A stretch of 53,915 nt of DNA from Pseudomonas asplenii (GCF_001293465.1 NZ_JSYZ01000025.1:83627-137541); one strand, 5' to 3'. Shown: positions 32,461 through 41,232, numbered from the stretch's first letter. Made by a program: numbers and translations. The notes: generated from the letters alone by a model not told the origin.

Positions 32461-34161
32461 ATGTCTGGAACCACTCTGTTGATCAAACTCGCCGGCACCA
32501 TCGCCCTGTTGCTGTGGGGTACCCACATGGTCTCCACCGCCCTGCTGCGCGGCTTCGGCACCCAACTGCGCAACGGCCTGGGCCGCAACCTGGATAAGCG
32601 CTGGAAAGCCCTGCTGTCGGGCATCGGCCTGACCGCCATCCTGCAGAGCAGCACGGCGGTCAGCCTGATGGCGACCTCGTTCACCGCCGCCGGCACCCTG
32701 AGCCTCGCGCCGGCGCTGGCGGTGATGCTCGGCGCCAACATCGGCTCGACCCTGGTCGTGCAACTGCTCAGTTTCAATACCTCGCTGGCGATCCCCATCG
32801 TCCTGCTGCTCGGTTTCGTGGTGTTCCGCCTGCGCGATGACTCGCGCTACGAGAGCATCGGCTGCGCACTGATCGGCCTGGGGCTGATGCTGCTCGCGCT
32901 GAACCTGCTGGGCGGCGTGCTCGGCCAGATGGAAAGCACCCCGGTCTTTCAGGCGGTGATGCAAGGCCTGCAGGGCGACATCCTGATCGCACTGCTGGTC
33001 GCCGCCCTGCTGACCTGCATCTGCCACTCCAGCGTGGCGGTGATCCTGCTGATCGCCTCGCTGGCCAGCACCGGCGCAATGACGCCGATCACGACCCTGG
33101 CTTTGGTGCTGGGGGTAAACATCGGCGGTGCCTTGCCACCCGTGCTCAATGCCAGCACTGCGGTCGCCCGGCGCCTGCCGCTGGGCAACCTCGCCGTGCG
33201 GCTGTTCGGAGCGCTGCTGATCCTGCCCTGGGTGTCGTGGCTGGGCCCACTGCTGGAACACTCGGGCATCGCCCCGGACCGTCAGGCGGTGTACCTGCAC
33301 AGCGCCTTCAACCTGCTGCTGGGGCTGGGCTTTCTCGGCCTGGTGGAACCCATGGCCAACCTGCTGACGCGCTGGCTGCCGGCCCCCGAACCGGCAGCCG
33401 ACCCAGGCATGCCGCAGTACCTCGACGAAGCCGGGCTGGAAGTGGCCAATGTCGGCCTGTCCAACGCCGTGCGCGAAGCGCTGCGCCTGGCCGACATGCT
33501 GTCGGTGATGTTCAGCCAGATGCTCGGGCTGTTCGAGAGCCCGACCCAGGCAACCCCCGAGCAGATCCGCCAACTGGACCAGTCACTGGACCTGCTCAGC
33601 GCCGCCATCCGCGCCTACCTCGCGGACATCGGCCAGGATGGTCTCTATGACGAGGACGCCGACCGCGCCCAGGAAATCCTCATGTTCGTGATCAACCTGG
33701 AGCATGCCGGCGACATCCTCTCCAGCAACCTGGCGCAGTTGGCCGCACGGCGCCGCAGGCGCGGCGAGGGCTTCTCGAAGTTCGAGCTGGGGCACATCCA
33801 TCGCCTTCACGATGAGCTGCTGGAAAGCCTGAGCCTGGCCATCACCGTCTTCCTGCGCGAGGACATTGCCAGCGCCCACCACCTGGTCGCCCGCAAGGCC
33901 TCGATCCGTCGCCTGGAGGCCAATGCCAGTCGCGAGCACTTTCGCAAGCTCAGTGCCGACAAGAGCGCCTGGGCCGAATCCGGGGACATCTTCCAGCGGG
34001 TGCTGCGCGACTACCGCCGGGTGCATCACCACATCGCCGCCCTGGCCTACCCGGTGCTGGAGCGCGCCGGCGAACACATCCCGGGCCTGGGCGAGCCGCT
34101 GGAGGCGTCCGGTCCGACACGGGGCCGCAACGACAAGGATGACTACCCATGCGCGTCCTGA
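32461..34161 (+). CDS. Na/Pi cotransporter family protein with PhoU-like domain (YjbB/NptA type)
   Basis: A 566-residue protein. The N-terminal about 330 residues hold the two inverted Na/Pi repeats with the QSSTAVSLMATSF and CHSSVAVILLIAS signatures and GANIGST/GVNIGGA motifs. The C-terminal about 200 residues are a PhoU-like helical bundle (LDLLSAAIRAYLADI, NLEHAGDIL, FREDIASAHHLVARKASIR). In E. coli the relative YjbB exports phosphate. Upstream GGGAG. Placed behind mgtA it could lower cytosolic phosphate when Mg2+ is scarce. The next gene starts 13 bases before its stop. Confidence 0.87.
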   Translation: MSGTTLLIKLAGTIALLLWGTHMVSTALLRGFGTQLRNGLGRNLDKRWKALLSGIGLTAILQSSTAVSLMATSFTAAGTLSLAPALAVMLGANIGSTLVVQLLSFNTSLAIPIVLLLGFVVFRLRDDSRYESIGCALIGLGLMLLALNLLGGVLGQMESTPVFQAVMQGLQGDILIALLVAALLTCICHSSVAVILLIASLASTGAMTPITTLALVLGVNIGGALPPVLNASTAVARRLPLGNLAVRLFGALLILPWVSWLGPLLEHSGIAPDRQAVYLHSAFNLLLGLGFLGLVEPMANLLTRWLPAPEPAADPGMPQYLDEAGLEVANVGLSNAVREALRLADMLSVMFSQMLGLFESPTQATPEQIRQLDQSLDLLSAAIRAYLADIGQDGLYDEDADRAQEILMFVINLEHAGDILSSNLAQLAARRRRRGEGFSKFELGHIHRLHDELLESLSLAITVFLREDIASAHHLVARKASIRRLEANASREHFRKLSADKSAWAESGDIFQRVLRDYRRVHHHIAALAYPVLERAGEHIPGLGEPLEASGPTRGRNDKDDYPCAS

Positions 34162-34496
34162 TCTGCGCCGGCCGCTACTACATGAATGCCGCCCTGTGTC
34201 GCAAGGTGCTCGAGGCCTACCACGCCCGGCAGGGCATCGAGGTGCTGGTGCACGGCGGCAACCAGCATCTGGGCAGCACCCTGGAGGACTGGGCCCGGGA
34301 AACCGGCGCCCACATCGTGCGCTACCCCTCCAACTGGCAGCGCTACGGCAAGCAGGCCGAGCGGCGCCGCAACCGGTTCATGTTGCAGGACAGCGAACCG
34401 GACCTGGTGATCGCCTTCCCCGGCGGCAGCGACACCGAAGAACTGGTGGCCCAGGCCAGGGCCAACGGCATTGACACCCATTCGATCGACGATTGA
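34149..34496 (+). CDS. YspA-like SLOG family protein (DUF2493)
   Basis: A 115-residue Rossmann-like SLOG domain: MRVLICAGRYYMNAALC, the glycine-rich VLVHGGNQHLGSTLEDWAR and a late AFPGGSDTEELVAQA, both in the positions where SLOG proteins bind nucleotides or nucleotide derivatives. The gene overlaps the Na/Pi carrier gene by 13 bases in another frame, so they are expressed together. SLOG/YspA proteins are often thought to sense or process nucleotide-like signals. The exact ligand is unknown. It ends the Mg2+/phosphate operon and is followed by a hairpin. Confidence 0.75.
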   Translation: MRVLICAGRYYMNAALCRKVLEAYHARQGIEVLVHGGNQHLGSTLEDWARETGAHIVRYPSNWQRYGKQAERRRNRFMLQDSEPDLVIAFPGGSDTEELVAQARANGIDTHSIDD

Positions 34497-34539
34497 GCGA
34501 GACACCCATGCACAAGCACCCTCGAACACAAGGTGCGGC

Positions 34540-34602
34540 GTACGCGGGTTGCGACGTACGCAGGCTTGTGGTGTACGCAGGCAGGCGAGTAACGCGCCTG
34601 CC
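34540..34602 (+). repeat. Short direct repeats and hairpin after the SLOG gene
   Basis: GTACGC occurs three times with 16-17 base spacing (34540, 34556, 34573), each followed by a G-rich step. Directly after comes an 8-bp perfect hairpin GGCAGGCG/CGCCTGCC (34580-34587 and 34595-34602) that could end the mgtA-yspA transcript. No T-tract. Confidence 0.5.
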
Positions 34603-34680
34603 ACAGGGCATCAAGAGAGGAAGTCAGCACAGTCATGTCGAATCCCGAAAGGAAAATGGACGCGTCCCTGCGTGGCGGTA

Positions 34681-34980
34681 TTACTGTCCGGGTACTTCAT
34701 TGAGCAACAGGACCTGCTTGTCCTGAACCAGGTCGGCAGCGGCGGCCCCCATGATCCCGTAGTGCTGGGTTACACGATGGCGCTCGATCGCATCCATGTC
34801 GCTCCAGGTCTCGATGAAAACGAAGCGCCCGGGATTTTCCCGGTCGACATGCAGGGTGTATTCATGGCAACAGGCTTCTTGACGCGAGGGCACCACAGCG
34901 GCCTTCAGCACGGCCTCCAGCTCGGCAGCCTTGCCCGGTTTGGCTTGAAGAATGGCAACGACACGAATTGCATGGTTCAT
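34681..34980 (-). CDS. Antibiotic biosynthesis monooxygenase (ABM) domain protein
   Basis: A 99-residue dimeric alpha-beta-barrel protein of the YgiN/ABM type: AIRVVAILQAKPGKAAELEAVL, CCHEYTLHVDRENPGRFVFIETWSD and HRVTQHYGIMG. Family members are small quinol or aromatic monooxygenases, and many are involved in quinone redox balance. It is a single gene convergent with the mgtA operon. Spacing to other genes is large on both sides (184 bases downstream). No cofactor motif is expected, so activity cannot be judged from sequence. Confidence 0.8.
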   Translation of the reverse strand: MNHAIRVVAILQAKPGKAAELEAVLKAAVVPSRQEACCHEYTLHVDRENPGRFVFIETWSDMDAIERHRVTQHYGIMGAAAADLVQDKQVLLLNEVPGQ

Positions 34981-35164
34981 GGTTTTTCACCTGAATGGGA
35001 ACTGGGTGCAAAAAGGCACCAGGGCCGACGATGATGATCTCTCGTCGCTCGACCATCAAGGCCGCAAGGCTCTGAACCGCGACGGACAAGGAGGTTCCCG
35101 GCGATCTGCGAACAGGGCCATTGCCTACACGACAGGCAGGCAACAGCCGGATCAGGACACGCCA

Positions 35165-35368
35165 TCAGGGCTTGAGCGGCGTTTCCCGGTCGCGCTCGGG
35201 CATCTCCTTGCCATCCTCGGGATGCTTCCAGGTTTGCGGCGGTGGCTCATCGTCCACCTCATCCTCGACGACTTCGTCCTCCTCGGGCGCCGGCACCTCA
35301 CGCCAGGGCATCGCGCCCAGGGGATGCCGCGAAAACGGAAGGGTCACACCGGCAGGCTGAGTATCCAT
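35165..35368 (-). CDS. Small acidic protein, unknown function
   Basis: A 67-residue protein, proline-rich and acidic (EVPAPEEDEVVEDEVDDEPPP) with a charged C-terminal tail (HPEDGKEMPERDRE). Low complexity suggests disorder. The ATG at 35368 with GAGGTG upstream is preferred; the longer in-frame start adds an unlikely Trp/Cys-rich stretch. Similar small acidic open frames are common in Pseudomonas, but no function is known to me. Divergent from the HAD phosphatase. Confidence 0.55.
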   Translation of the reverse strand: MDTQPAGVTLPFSRHPLGAMPWREVPAPEEDEVVEDEVDDEPPPQTWKHPEDGKEMPERDRETPLKP

Positions 35369-35505
35369 ACGCACCTCGCATCGACCGCCCGGACCGTCCG
35401 GGCATGGAATTCTCAGTGTAGCAAGCGCGGTACCGACCGTTGCCCACCCGCTCGGCCAGAGGAGGTGGCGTGTTAGCATGGGCTTTTGCCCGGAGGGGAT
35501 ACGCC

Positions 35506-36156
35506 ATGTTTGAGGGTCAGCGCTTCGCGGCGTTTCTGTTCGATATGGACGGGACGCTGCTCAACTCCATCGCCGCCGCCGAGCGCGTCTGGAGCCACTG
35601 GGCGCAACGGCATGGCCTGGATGTACCGGCCTTTCTGCAGACCATCCATGGCGTGCGCTGCATCGATACCATCCGCCGGCAGAACCTGCCGGGTATCGAC
35701 GCCGAGCGCGAGGCTGCGGCCATTTCCCAGGCCGAGATCGACGATGTCGAAGGCGTGGTGGCCATCGAGGGCGCGCGGGAGTTTCTCGCCACCCTGCCCG
35801 CCCACCGCTGGGCGGTGGTGACCTCGGCCCCGCGCGCCCTGGCGCAAAGCCGCATGGCCGCCGCCGGCATTGCCCTGCCGGCGCTGGTGATCACCGCCGA
35901 AGACGTCAGCCGTGGCAAGCCGGCACCGGACGGCTACCTGCTGGCCGCCCGGCGACTGGGTGTCGAGCCGTCACAGTGTCTGATTTTCGAGGATGCGCCC
36001 GCCGGTATTGGCGCGGCGGAAGCGGCGGGTATGGCGGTGACGGTGATCACCGCCACCCACAGCCACCCCCTGGAGACAGCGCACCCGACGCTGGCGGACT
36101 ACAGCCGGGTGACGGTCGACAGCAACGACCAGGGCCTGGCGCTGGTTCAGGCCTGA
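35506..36156 (+). CDS. HAD-family phosphatase (sugar/polyol phosphatase-like)
   Basis: A 216-residue HAD hydrolase with motif I FLFDMDGTLLNS (nucleophile Asp), a helical cap (WSHWAQRHGLDV...), motif II VVTSAPRALAQ, motif III Lys in SRGKPAPDGYLLAA and motif IV IFEDAPAGIGAAEAAGM. This layout matches the GPP/YfbT/YniC group acting on glycerol-, sorbitol- or hexose-phosphates. GGAGG precedes the ATG at 35506. It is convergent with the EPSP synthase gene 12 bases away. The substrate is not predictable. Confidence 0.87.
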   Translation: MFEGQRFAAFLFDMDGTLLNSIAAAERVWSHWAQRHGLDVPAFLQTIHGVRCIDTIRRQNLPGIDAEREAAAISQAEIDDVEGVVAIEGAREFLATLPAHRWAVVTSAPRALAQSRMAAAGIALPALVITAEDVSRGKPAPDGYLLAARRLGVEPSQCLIFEDAPAGIGAAEAAGMAVTVITATHSHPLETAHPTLADYSRVTVDSNDQGLALVQA

Positions 36157-36168
36157 CCCTCGGTTGCC

Positions 36169-37425
36169 TTACGAAGCGTATTGCACGCCCAGCGACGCCA
36201 GGGCCTTCCAGTAGTCCGGGTAGGTCTTGGCCACGCAATCCGGGTCCTGGATGCGGATACCGGAAACCTTCAGCCCGGCCAGGGCAAAGCACATGGCGAT
36301 GCGATGGTCGGAGTGGGTGTCGATCAGCGCGTTGCAGCTCGTACCGGCCAGCGCCGGATCGGCCGCCACCAGCAGATCATCGCCCTCCACCGCGGCCAGC
36401 CCGGCCCGGATCTCGTTCAGGCCATCGTGCAGCGCCTGGACCCGGTCGCACTCCTTGACCCGCAGGTTCGCCAGCTCGACGAAACGCACCGGCGTGCGGT
36501 TGAACGCCGCCAGCACCGCCAGGGTCGGGATCGCGTCCTGCATCTGCGAACCGTTGATCACCGCCGGCATGTTGGGGAACTGCTGGATCACCTCCAGGGC
36601 CTTGGCGTCCGGCTGGGTGAAATCTTCACCGGCCACGCCGAGGTCGATACGCCCTGCCGTCAAGGCCTCTGCCGCCCACAGGTAGGTGGCGGCGGAAGCG
36701 TCCGGCTCGACCTGGTAGTCGCAGGCGCTGTAGCCGGTGGCCGCGACCCGCCAGGTGCTCTCGTCGACCGCCTCGACCTGGGCGCCGAAGGCACGCATGC
36801 AGGCCAGCGTCAGGTCGACGTAGCCGCGGGCACCGATGTCCTTGCCGGTCAGCGCCACTTCTACCGGTTCCTCACCGCAGGCCGCCAGCATCAGCAGCGC
36901 CGACACGTATTGGCTCGACAGGCCGCCGTCGATCTCGAAACGCCGCGCCTGCACGCGGCCCTGGCCGCGCACGGTCACCGGCGGGCAACCGGTGGGGCTT
37001 TCGACATCCAGGCCGGCTCGACGCAGCGCATCGAGCAACGGGCCGATCGGACGTTTCTGCATGTAGTGGTCACCATCGAGCACCACCGTGCCGTTGACGG
37101 TGCTCACAGCCGCGGTCAGAAAGCGCACCGCGGTGCCGGCATTGCCGAGGAACAACGGTTGTTCCGGCACCTGCAACTGGCCGCTGCCGGTGACCACGAA
37201 CGTGGTGTCGTCGGGTTCGCTGATGGTCACGCCCATCTGCCGCAGGGCATTGGACATGTGGCGGGTATCATCGCTTTTCAGCGCGCCGGACAGGCGGCTG
37301 GTGCCCTTGGCCAGGGCGGCGAGCAACAGGGCCCGGTTGGTGATCGACTTCGAACCGGGTGGCGTCACCTTGCCGTTCAGGGACGCGTTCGGCGGGATCA
37401 CGGTGAGGGTTTGCTGCACAGCCAT
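36169..37425 (-). CDS. aroA: Stand-alone 3-phosphoshikimate 1-carboxyvinyltransferase (EPSP synthase)
   Basis: A 418-residue EPSP synthase with Lys26 in PGSKSITNR, NAGTAVRF at 95-102, EIDGGLSSQYVSALLML, LRVKECDRVQAL and DTHSDHRIAMCFAL. It would join shikimate-3-phosphate and PEP, the sixth step to aromatic amino acids. In most Pseudomonas the main enzyme is fused to prephenate dehydrogenase (TyrA-AroA), so this is probably an extra stand-alone copy. The class I NAGTAMRP motif reads NAGTAVRF; Phe102 replaces the Pro whose substitution (P101 in E. coli) is known to change glyphosate response. No shikimate-pathway neighbours are present. Confidence 0.85.
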   Translation of the reverse strand: MAVQQTLTVIPPNASLNGKVTPPGSKSITNRALLLAALAKGTSRLSGALKSDDTRHMSNALRQMGVTISEPDDTTFVVTGSGQLQVPEQPLFLGNAGTAVRFLTAAVSTVNGTVVLDGDHYMQKRPIGPLLDALRRAGLDVESPTGCPPVTVRGQGRVQARRFEIDGGLSSQYVSALLMLAACGEEPVEVALTGKDIGARGYVDLTLACMRAFGAQVEAVDESTWRVAATGYSACDYQVEPDASAATYLWAAEALTAGRIDLGVAGEDFTQPDAKALEVIQQFPNMPAVINGSQMQDAIPTLAVLAAFNRTPVRFVELANLRVKECDRVQALHDGLNEIRAGLAAVEGDDLLVAADPALAGTSCNALIDTHSDHRIAMCFALAGLKVSGIRIQDPDCVAKTYPDYWKALASLGVQYAS

Positions 37426-37632
37426 TGATCAACTCTCCAGGCTCGAAAGGTACGCGCACAGGCTCGTGCGCCTCGACAGTCCGCCATGATGCCATTAATG
37501 GGCCCGGCGGATCATCCGTTTCTGTCGGGCAGGCCATGCATGACAGGCGCGACTGTCTGGCCTGCGGGTCTTGCGCTTGACCGACAACCCCGGACAATAG
37601 AGTCGACTCTTTTTTCCGATAATGAACGTGCC

Positions 37633-37911
37633 ATGACCGCCGACCGCCGACAACACCTTCCATCCCTGCCCTGCCTGCTCCTGCTGGCCTGCAGCTTTTC
37701 GATGATCGCCGGTTGCTCCGGGCACCAGACGCCGGTCAATGGTTACCCCTGCTACGCCAAGGCGGTGCCGAGCACCGGTGTCGGCGGACTGGCCTGGGGG
37801 CCGAACGTGAAGACCGCCAGCGCGAAATCCCTGGACAACTGCCGGCGCTACGCCGCCGAATCGGGTGGAACGCCAGGCTCCTGCAGGGTGACGGCGGCCA
37901 GCTGCCGCTGA
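37633..37911 (+). CDS. Small lipoprotein, Cys-rich
   Basis: A 92-residue lipoprotein with signal peptide (LPCLLLLACSFSMIAGC, lipobox IAGC). The mature part has paired cysteines (GYPCYAK, LDNCRRY, GSCRVTAASC) and a KTASAKSLDNCRRYAAESGG helix that resembles small DUF4189-like domains, where such cysteines form disulphides. The ATG at 37633 is chosen so that the signal peptide is N-terminal. Lone gene, divergent from aroA. Hairpins follow at 37939-37973 and 38134-38155. Confidence 0.6.
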   Translation: MTADRRQHLPSLPCLLLLACSFSMIAGCSGHQTPVNGYPCYAKAVPSTGVGGLAWGPNVKTASAKSLDNCRRYAAESGGTPGSCRVTAASCR

Positions 37912-38235
37912 CGATCCGCGCCGCAGGGCGTGGCGGACGCTTGCCGACGATCACGGGAGCATCGCCGGCAAGCCGACGGGTCAGGCCTGACGGGTACCGG
38001 GCGCCATGGTCCTGCCGCGGCGCGCCGCTGTGCATGGACTACTCCAGCCAGCGCCAGTCGCAGCCGGGGTTGCGCCAATTGATGGAAATGATTCGCCAGC
38101 AGAACCTGCCCGGCCGGCAGTTCTGACCTTTCAGCCGGGCGTATCGATACCCGGCCCTTCCCGCCGCCAGCGTTCAGAACCGGCTCCTCAGCCGCTCGTT
38201 CCGACCTCCGGTCATTCTTGGGCAGCACAAACTCG
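37912..38235. other. Intergenic region with two hairpins
   Basis: A hairpin at 37939-37973 (GCTTGCCG/CGGCAAGC plus inner CGAT/ATCG) follows the lipoprotein. A second bulged hairpin at 38134-38155 (GCCGGG...TATC/GATA...CCCGGC) follows a plus-strand frame ending at 38126 that has no acceptable start, so I do not call it a gene. The cluster promoter comes next. Confidence 0.5.
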
Positions 38236-38273
38236 TTGAAGGGGCTTGCGCAGTCAATATTATGGTATACCAT
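38236..38273 (+). promoter_or_regulatory. Promoter with overlapping GntR-type operator (site 1)
   Basis: TTGAAG (38236-38241), 16-base spacer, TATTAT (38258-38263) form a good promoter. Overlapping the -10 is ATTATGGTATACCA (38259-38272), inside the perfect 12-base palindrome ATGGTATACCAT (38262-38273). The same core occurs at 44046-44059 and, inverted with one change, at 45261-45274. Likely operator of the FCD regulator at 42263-43015. Confidence 0.65.
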
Positions 38274-38309
38274 CATACCAACAGACTGACACACAACCGA
38301 GGAGCCCCC

Positions 38310-38900
38310 ATGAGTTTCGAAATTCGCAAGATCGTCAGCTACATCGAGGAAACCTTCATCGAAGGCGGCAAGGCCACCGACAAGCCGGTGACCATGATCG
38401 GCCTGGCGGTAGTGATCAAGAACCCCTGGCTGGGCCGTGGTTTCGTCGAAGACCTGAAGCCTGAAATCCGTGCCAACTGCTCCGACCTCGGCGCCCTGAT
38501 GGTCGAGCGCCTGGTCAAGGCCATTGGCGGTGCCGAGAAGATCGAAGCCTATGGCAAGGCCGCCGTGGTCGGCGCCGATGGCGAGATCGAACACGCTTCG
38601 GCGGTGATCCACACCCTGCGCTTCGGCAACCACTACCGCGAAGCGGTCAAGGCCAAGAGCTACCTGAGCTTCACCAACAAGCGCGGCGGCCCGGGCACTT
38701 CGATCCAGATCCCGATGATGCACAAGGACGACGAAGGCCTGCGTTCGCACTACATCACCCTGGAAATGCAGATCGAAGACGCGCCACGTGCCGACGAAAT
38801 CGTCGTGGTCCTCGGTTGCGCCGACGGCGGCCGCCTGCACCCACGCATCGGCAACCGCTACATCGACCTGGAAGAGCTGGCCGCCGAGAAAGCCCAGTAA
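38310..38900 (+). CDS. Amino acid synthesis family protein (DUF1185)
   Basis: A 196-residue DUF1185 protein: EIRKIVSYIEETFIEGG at the N terminus, MIGLAVVIKNPWLGRGFVEDL, GKAAVVGADGEIEHASAVIH and GTSIQIPMMHKDDEGLRSH. The family name comes from an old genome annotation and the real reaction is unknown; the RHGGRLHPRIG-like C-terminal region is conserved. First gene of a plus-strand catabolic cluster, with GGAG before the ATG and the promoter/operator of site 1 just upstream. The next gene starts after 26 bases. A role in handling a lactam or amide intermediate is only a guess from context. Confidence 0.8.
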   Translation: MSFEIRKIVSYIEETFIEGGKATDKPVTMIGLAVVIKNPWLGRGFVEDLKPEIRANCSDLGALMVERLVKAIGGAEKIEAYGKAAVVGADGEIEHASAVIHTLRFGNHYREAVKAKSYLSFTNKRGGPGTSIQIPMMHKDDEGLRSHYITLEMQIEDAPRADEIVVVLGCADGGRLHPRIGNRYIDLEELAAEKAQ

Positions 38901-38926
38901 TCAGATAAGAAAGGCAGGAGCGCTCC

Positions 38927-39757
38927 ATGATTCGGCACACCGCTGAACGCACCCCGGCCGGCACCAGTTACCTGGCGACCGGCGAAGGCCAACCCGTCGT
39001 CCTGATCCACGGGGTCGGGCTGAACAAGGAAATGTGGGGCGGCCAGATCGTCGGTCTCGCGCCGCACTACCGGGTCATTGCCTACGACATGCTCGGGCAC
39101 GGCGCCAGCCCGCGCCCGGACCCCGACTGCGGGCTGCTCGGGTATGCCGATCAGTTGCGCGAACTGCTCGACCACCTGCAATTGCCCACCGCCTGCGTCA
39201 TCGGTTTCTCCATGGGCGGGCTGGTCGCCAGGGCCTTTGCCCTGAACTATCCGCAACGGCTGCAGAGCCTGGTGGTGCTCAACAGCGTATTCAACCGCAG
39301 TGCCGAACAGCGCGAAGGTGTCATCGCCCGCACCAGCCAGGCCGCGGAGCACGGTCCGGATGCCAATGCCGAGGCGGCCCTGTCGCGCTGGTTCAGCCGC
39401 GAATACCAGGCCGCCAACCCGGCGCAGATCGCCGCGATCCGCCAGGTGCTGGCCAGCAATGACCCGCAGGGCTACCTGACCACCTACAAGCTGTTCGCCA
39501 CCCAGGACATGTACCGCGCCGACGACCTGCACACCATCCAGGTGCCGACGCTGGTCGCCACCGGCGAACTGGACCCCGGTTCGACGCCGCTGATGGCCCG
39601 GCAACTGGCCGAGCGGATTCCCGGCGCGCAGGTTGCCGTACTCGCCGAGCAACGGCATATGATGCCGGTGGAATCACCACGCCTGGTCAACCAGGTACTC
39701 CTGGACTTCCTTGCAACCACCTACGTCCAACAAACCATAAAGGGGATCGTTGCATGA
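38927..39757 (+). CDS. Alpha/beta hydrolase of the catabolic cluster
   Basis: A 276-residue alpha/beta-fold hydrolase with oxyanion-hole segment VVLIHGVGLNKEMW, nucleophile Ser95 in GFSMGG, acid Asp in TGELDPGSTP and catalytic His in EQRHMMPVE. Size and pattern resemble 3-oxoadipate enol-lactonase (PcaD) and RutD-like hydrolases, so hydrolysis of a lactone, carbamate or ring-cleavage product is plausible. The stop overlaps the ALDH start (ATGA, 39754-39757), so products are coupled. Confidence 0.83.
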   Translation: MIRHTAERTPAGTSYLATGEGQPVVLIHGVGLNKEMWGGQIVGLAPHYRVIAYDMLGHGASPRPDPDCGLLGYADQLRELLDHLQLPTACVIGFSMGGLVARAFALNYPQRLQSLVVLNSVFNRSAEQREGVIARTSQAAEHGPDANAEAALSRWFSREYQAANPAQIAAIRQVLASNDPQGYLTTYKLFATQDMYRADDLHTIQVPTLVATGELDPGSTPLMARQLAERIPGAQVAVLAEQRHMMPVESPRLVNQVLLDFLATTYVQQTIKGIVA

Positions 39758-41232
39758 CACTCGCACGCTTTCAGATGTGCATCGGCGGCGAATGGGTCGA
39801 TGCCCTGTCCGGCAAGACCTTCGACAGCCTCAACCCGGCCCTGGCCGAAGCCTGGGCACAACTGCCCGATGCCGACGAAGCCGATGTCGAGCGCGCCGTC
39901 CAGGCCGCCCAGGCGGCCTTCGACCACCCGGCCTGGCGCGGCCTGAGCGCCACCGCCCGGGGCAAGCTACTGCGCCGCCTGGGCGACCTGATCGCCGAGA
40001 ACAGGGAGCAACTGGCGCAACTGGAAAGCCGCGACAACGGCAAGCTGATCCGCGAGACCCGCGGCCAGGTCGGCTACCTGCCGGAGTTCTTCCACTACAC
40101 CGCCGGCCTGGCCGACAAGCTCGAAGGCGGCACCCTGCCGCTGGACAAGCCGGACCTGTTCGCCTACACCGTGCACGAGCCGATCGGCGTGGTCGCGGCG
40201 ATCATTCCGTGGAACAGCCCGCTGTACCTCACCGCGATCAAGCTGGCGCCGGCCCTGGCGGCCGGCAACACCATCGTGATCAAGCCGTCCGAACATGCCT
40301 CGGCGACCATTCTCGAACTGGCCCGGCTGGCCCTGGAAGCCGGCATCCCGCCCGGCGTGGTCAACGTGGTCACCGGCTACGGCCCGAGCACCGGCGCCGC
40401 CCTCACCCGCCACCCGCTGGTGCGCAAGATCGCCTTCACCGGCGGTGCGGCCACCGCGCGCCACGTGGTGCGCAGCAGTGCCGAGAACTTCGCCAAGCTG
40501 TCCCTGGAACTGGGTGGCAAGTCACCGAACATCATCTTCGCCGACGCCGACCTCGACAGCGCGATCAATGGCGCGGTCGCCGGGATCTATGCCGCCTCCG
40601 GCCAGAGCTGCGTGTCCGGCTCGCGCCTGCTGGTGCAGGACGAGATCTACGACGAGTTCGTCGAGCGCCTGATCGCCCGCGCCCGGCGCATCCGCATCGG
40701 CAACCCGCAGGATGAAACCAGCGAGATGGGCCCGATGGCCACCGCCCAGCAACTGGCCGTGGTCGAAGGCCTGGTCGCCGACGCCCTGGCCGAAGGCGCG
40801 CGCCTGCGTACCGGCGGCAAGCGCGCGGACATCGGCGGCGGCTGGTTCTATGAACCGACCCTGTTCGAGTGCGACCGCAATTCGATGAAGATCATGCAGG
40901 AAGAAGTCTTCGGCCCGGTCGCCTCGGTGATCCGTTTCAAGGACGAAGCCGAAGCCCTGGCCATCGCCAACGACTCGCAGTTCGGCCTCGCCGCCGGTAT
41001 CTGGACCCGCGACCTGGGCCGTGCCCATCGCCTGGCCCGGGACGTGCGCTCGGGGATCATCTGGGTCAACACCTACCGCGCCGTCTCGGCCATGGCGCCG
41101 ATCGGCGGCTTCAAGAACAGTGGCTACGGCCGTGAGAGCGGTATCGATTCGGTGCTGGCCTACACCGAGTTGAAAACGGTGTGGATCAACCTCTCGCAGG
41201 CACCGATGCCCGACCCCTTCGTGATGCGCTAG
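39754..41232 (+). CDS. Aldehyde dehydrogenase (NAD(P)-dependent)
   Basis: A 492-residue ALDH superfamily enzyme with the cofactor-binding WNSPLYLTAIKLAPALAAGN and IKPSEHAS, the general base Glu near 252 in LELGGKSPN and the nucleophile Cys near 286 in GQSCVSGSRL. C-terminal GGFKNSGYGRESG is typical of betaine/gamma-aminobutyraldehyde-type enzymes. It oxidises the aldehyde product of the cluster's pathway to an acid. Overlaps the hydrolase gene by 4 bases; the flavin reductase starts 12 bases downstream. Confidence 0.87.
   Translation: MTLARFQMCIGGEWVDALSGKTFDSLNPALAEAWAQLPDADEADVERAVQAAQAAFDHPAWRGLSATARGKLLRRLGDLIAENREQLAQLESRDNGKLIRETRGQVGYLPEFFHYTAGLADKLEGGTLPLDKPDLFAYTVHEPIGVVAAIIPWNSPLYLTAIKLAPALAAGNTIVIKPSEHASATILELARLALEAGIPPGVVNVVTGYGPSTGAALTRHPLVRKIAFTGGAATARHVVRSSAENFAKLSLELGGKSPNIIFADADLDSAINGAVAGIYAASGQSCVSGSRLLVQDEIYDEFVERLIARARRIRIGNPQDETSEMGPMATAQQLAVVEGLVADALAEGARLRTGGKRADIGGGWFYEPTLFECDRNSMKIMQEEVFGPVASVIRFKDEAEALAIANDSQFGLAAGIWTRDLGRAHRLARDVRSGIIWVNTYRAVSAMAPIGGFKNSGYGRESGIDSVLAYTELKTVWINLSQAPMPDPFVMR

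Noticed and set aside
34540..34578. CRISPR-like array from the three GTACGC repeats
   Set aside because: Repeat unit far too short, only three copies, no cas genes.
37941..38126. Plus-strand frame ending MIRQQNLPGRQF before a hairpin
   Set aside because: The hairpin at 38134-38155 is suggestive, but no ATG with ribosome binding site exists in frame except one 30 codons from the end.
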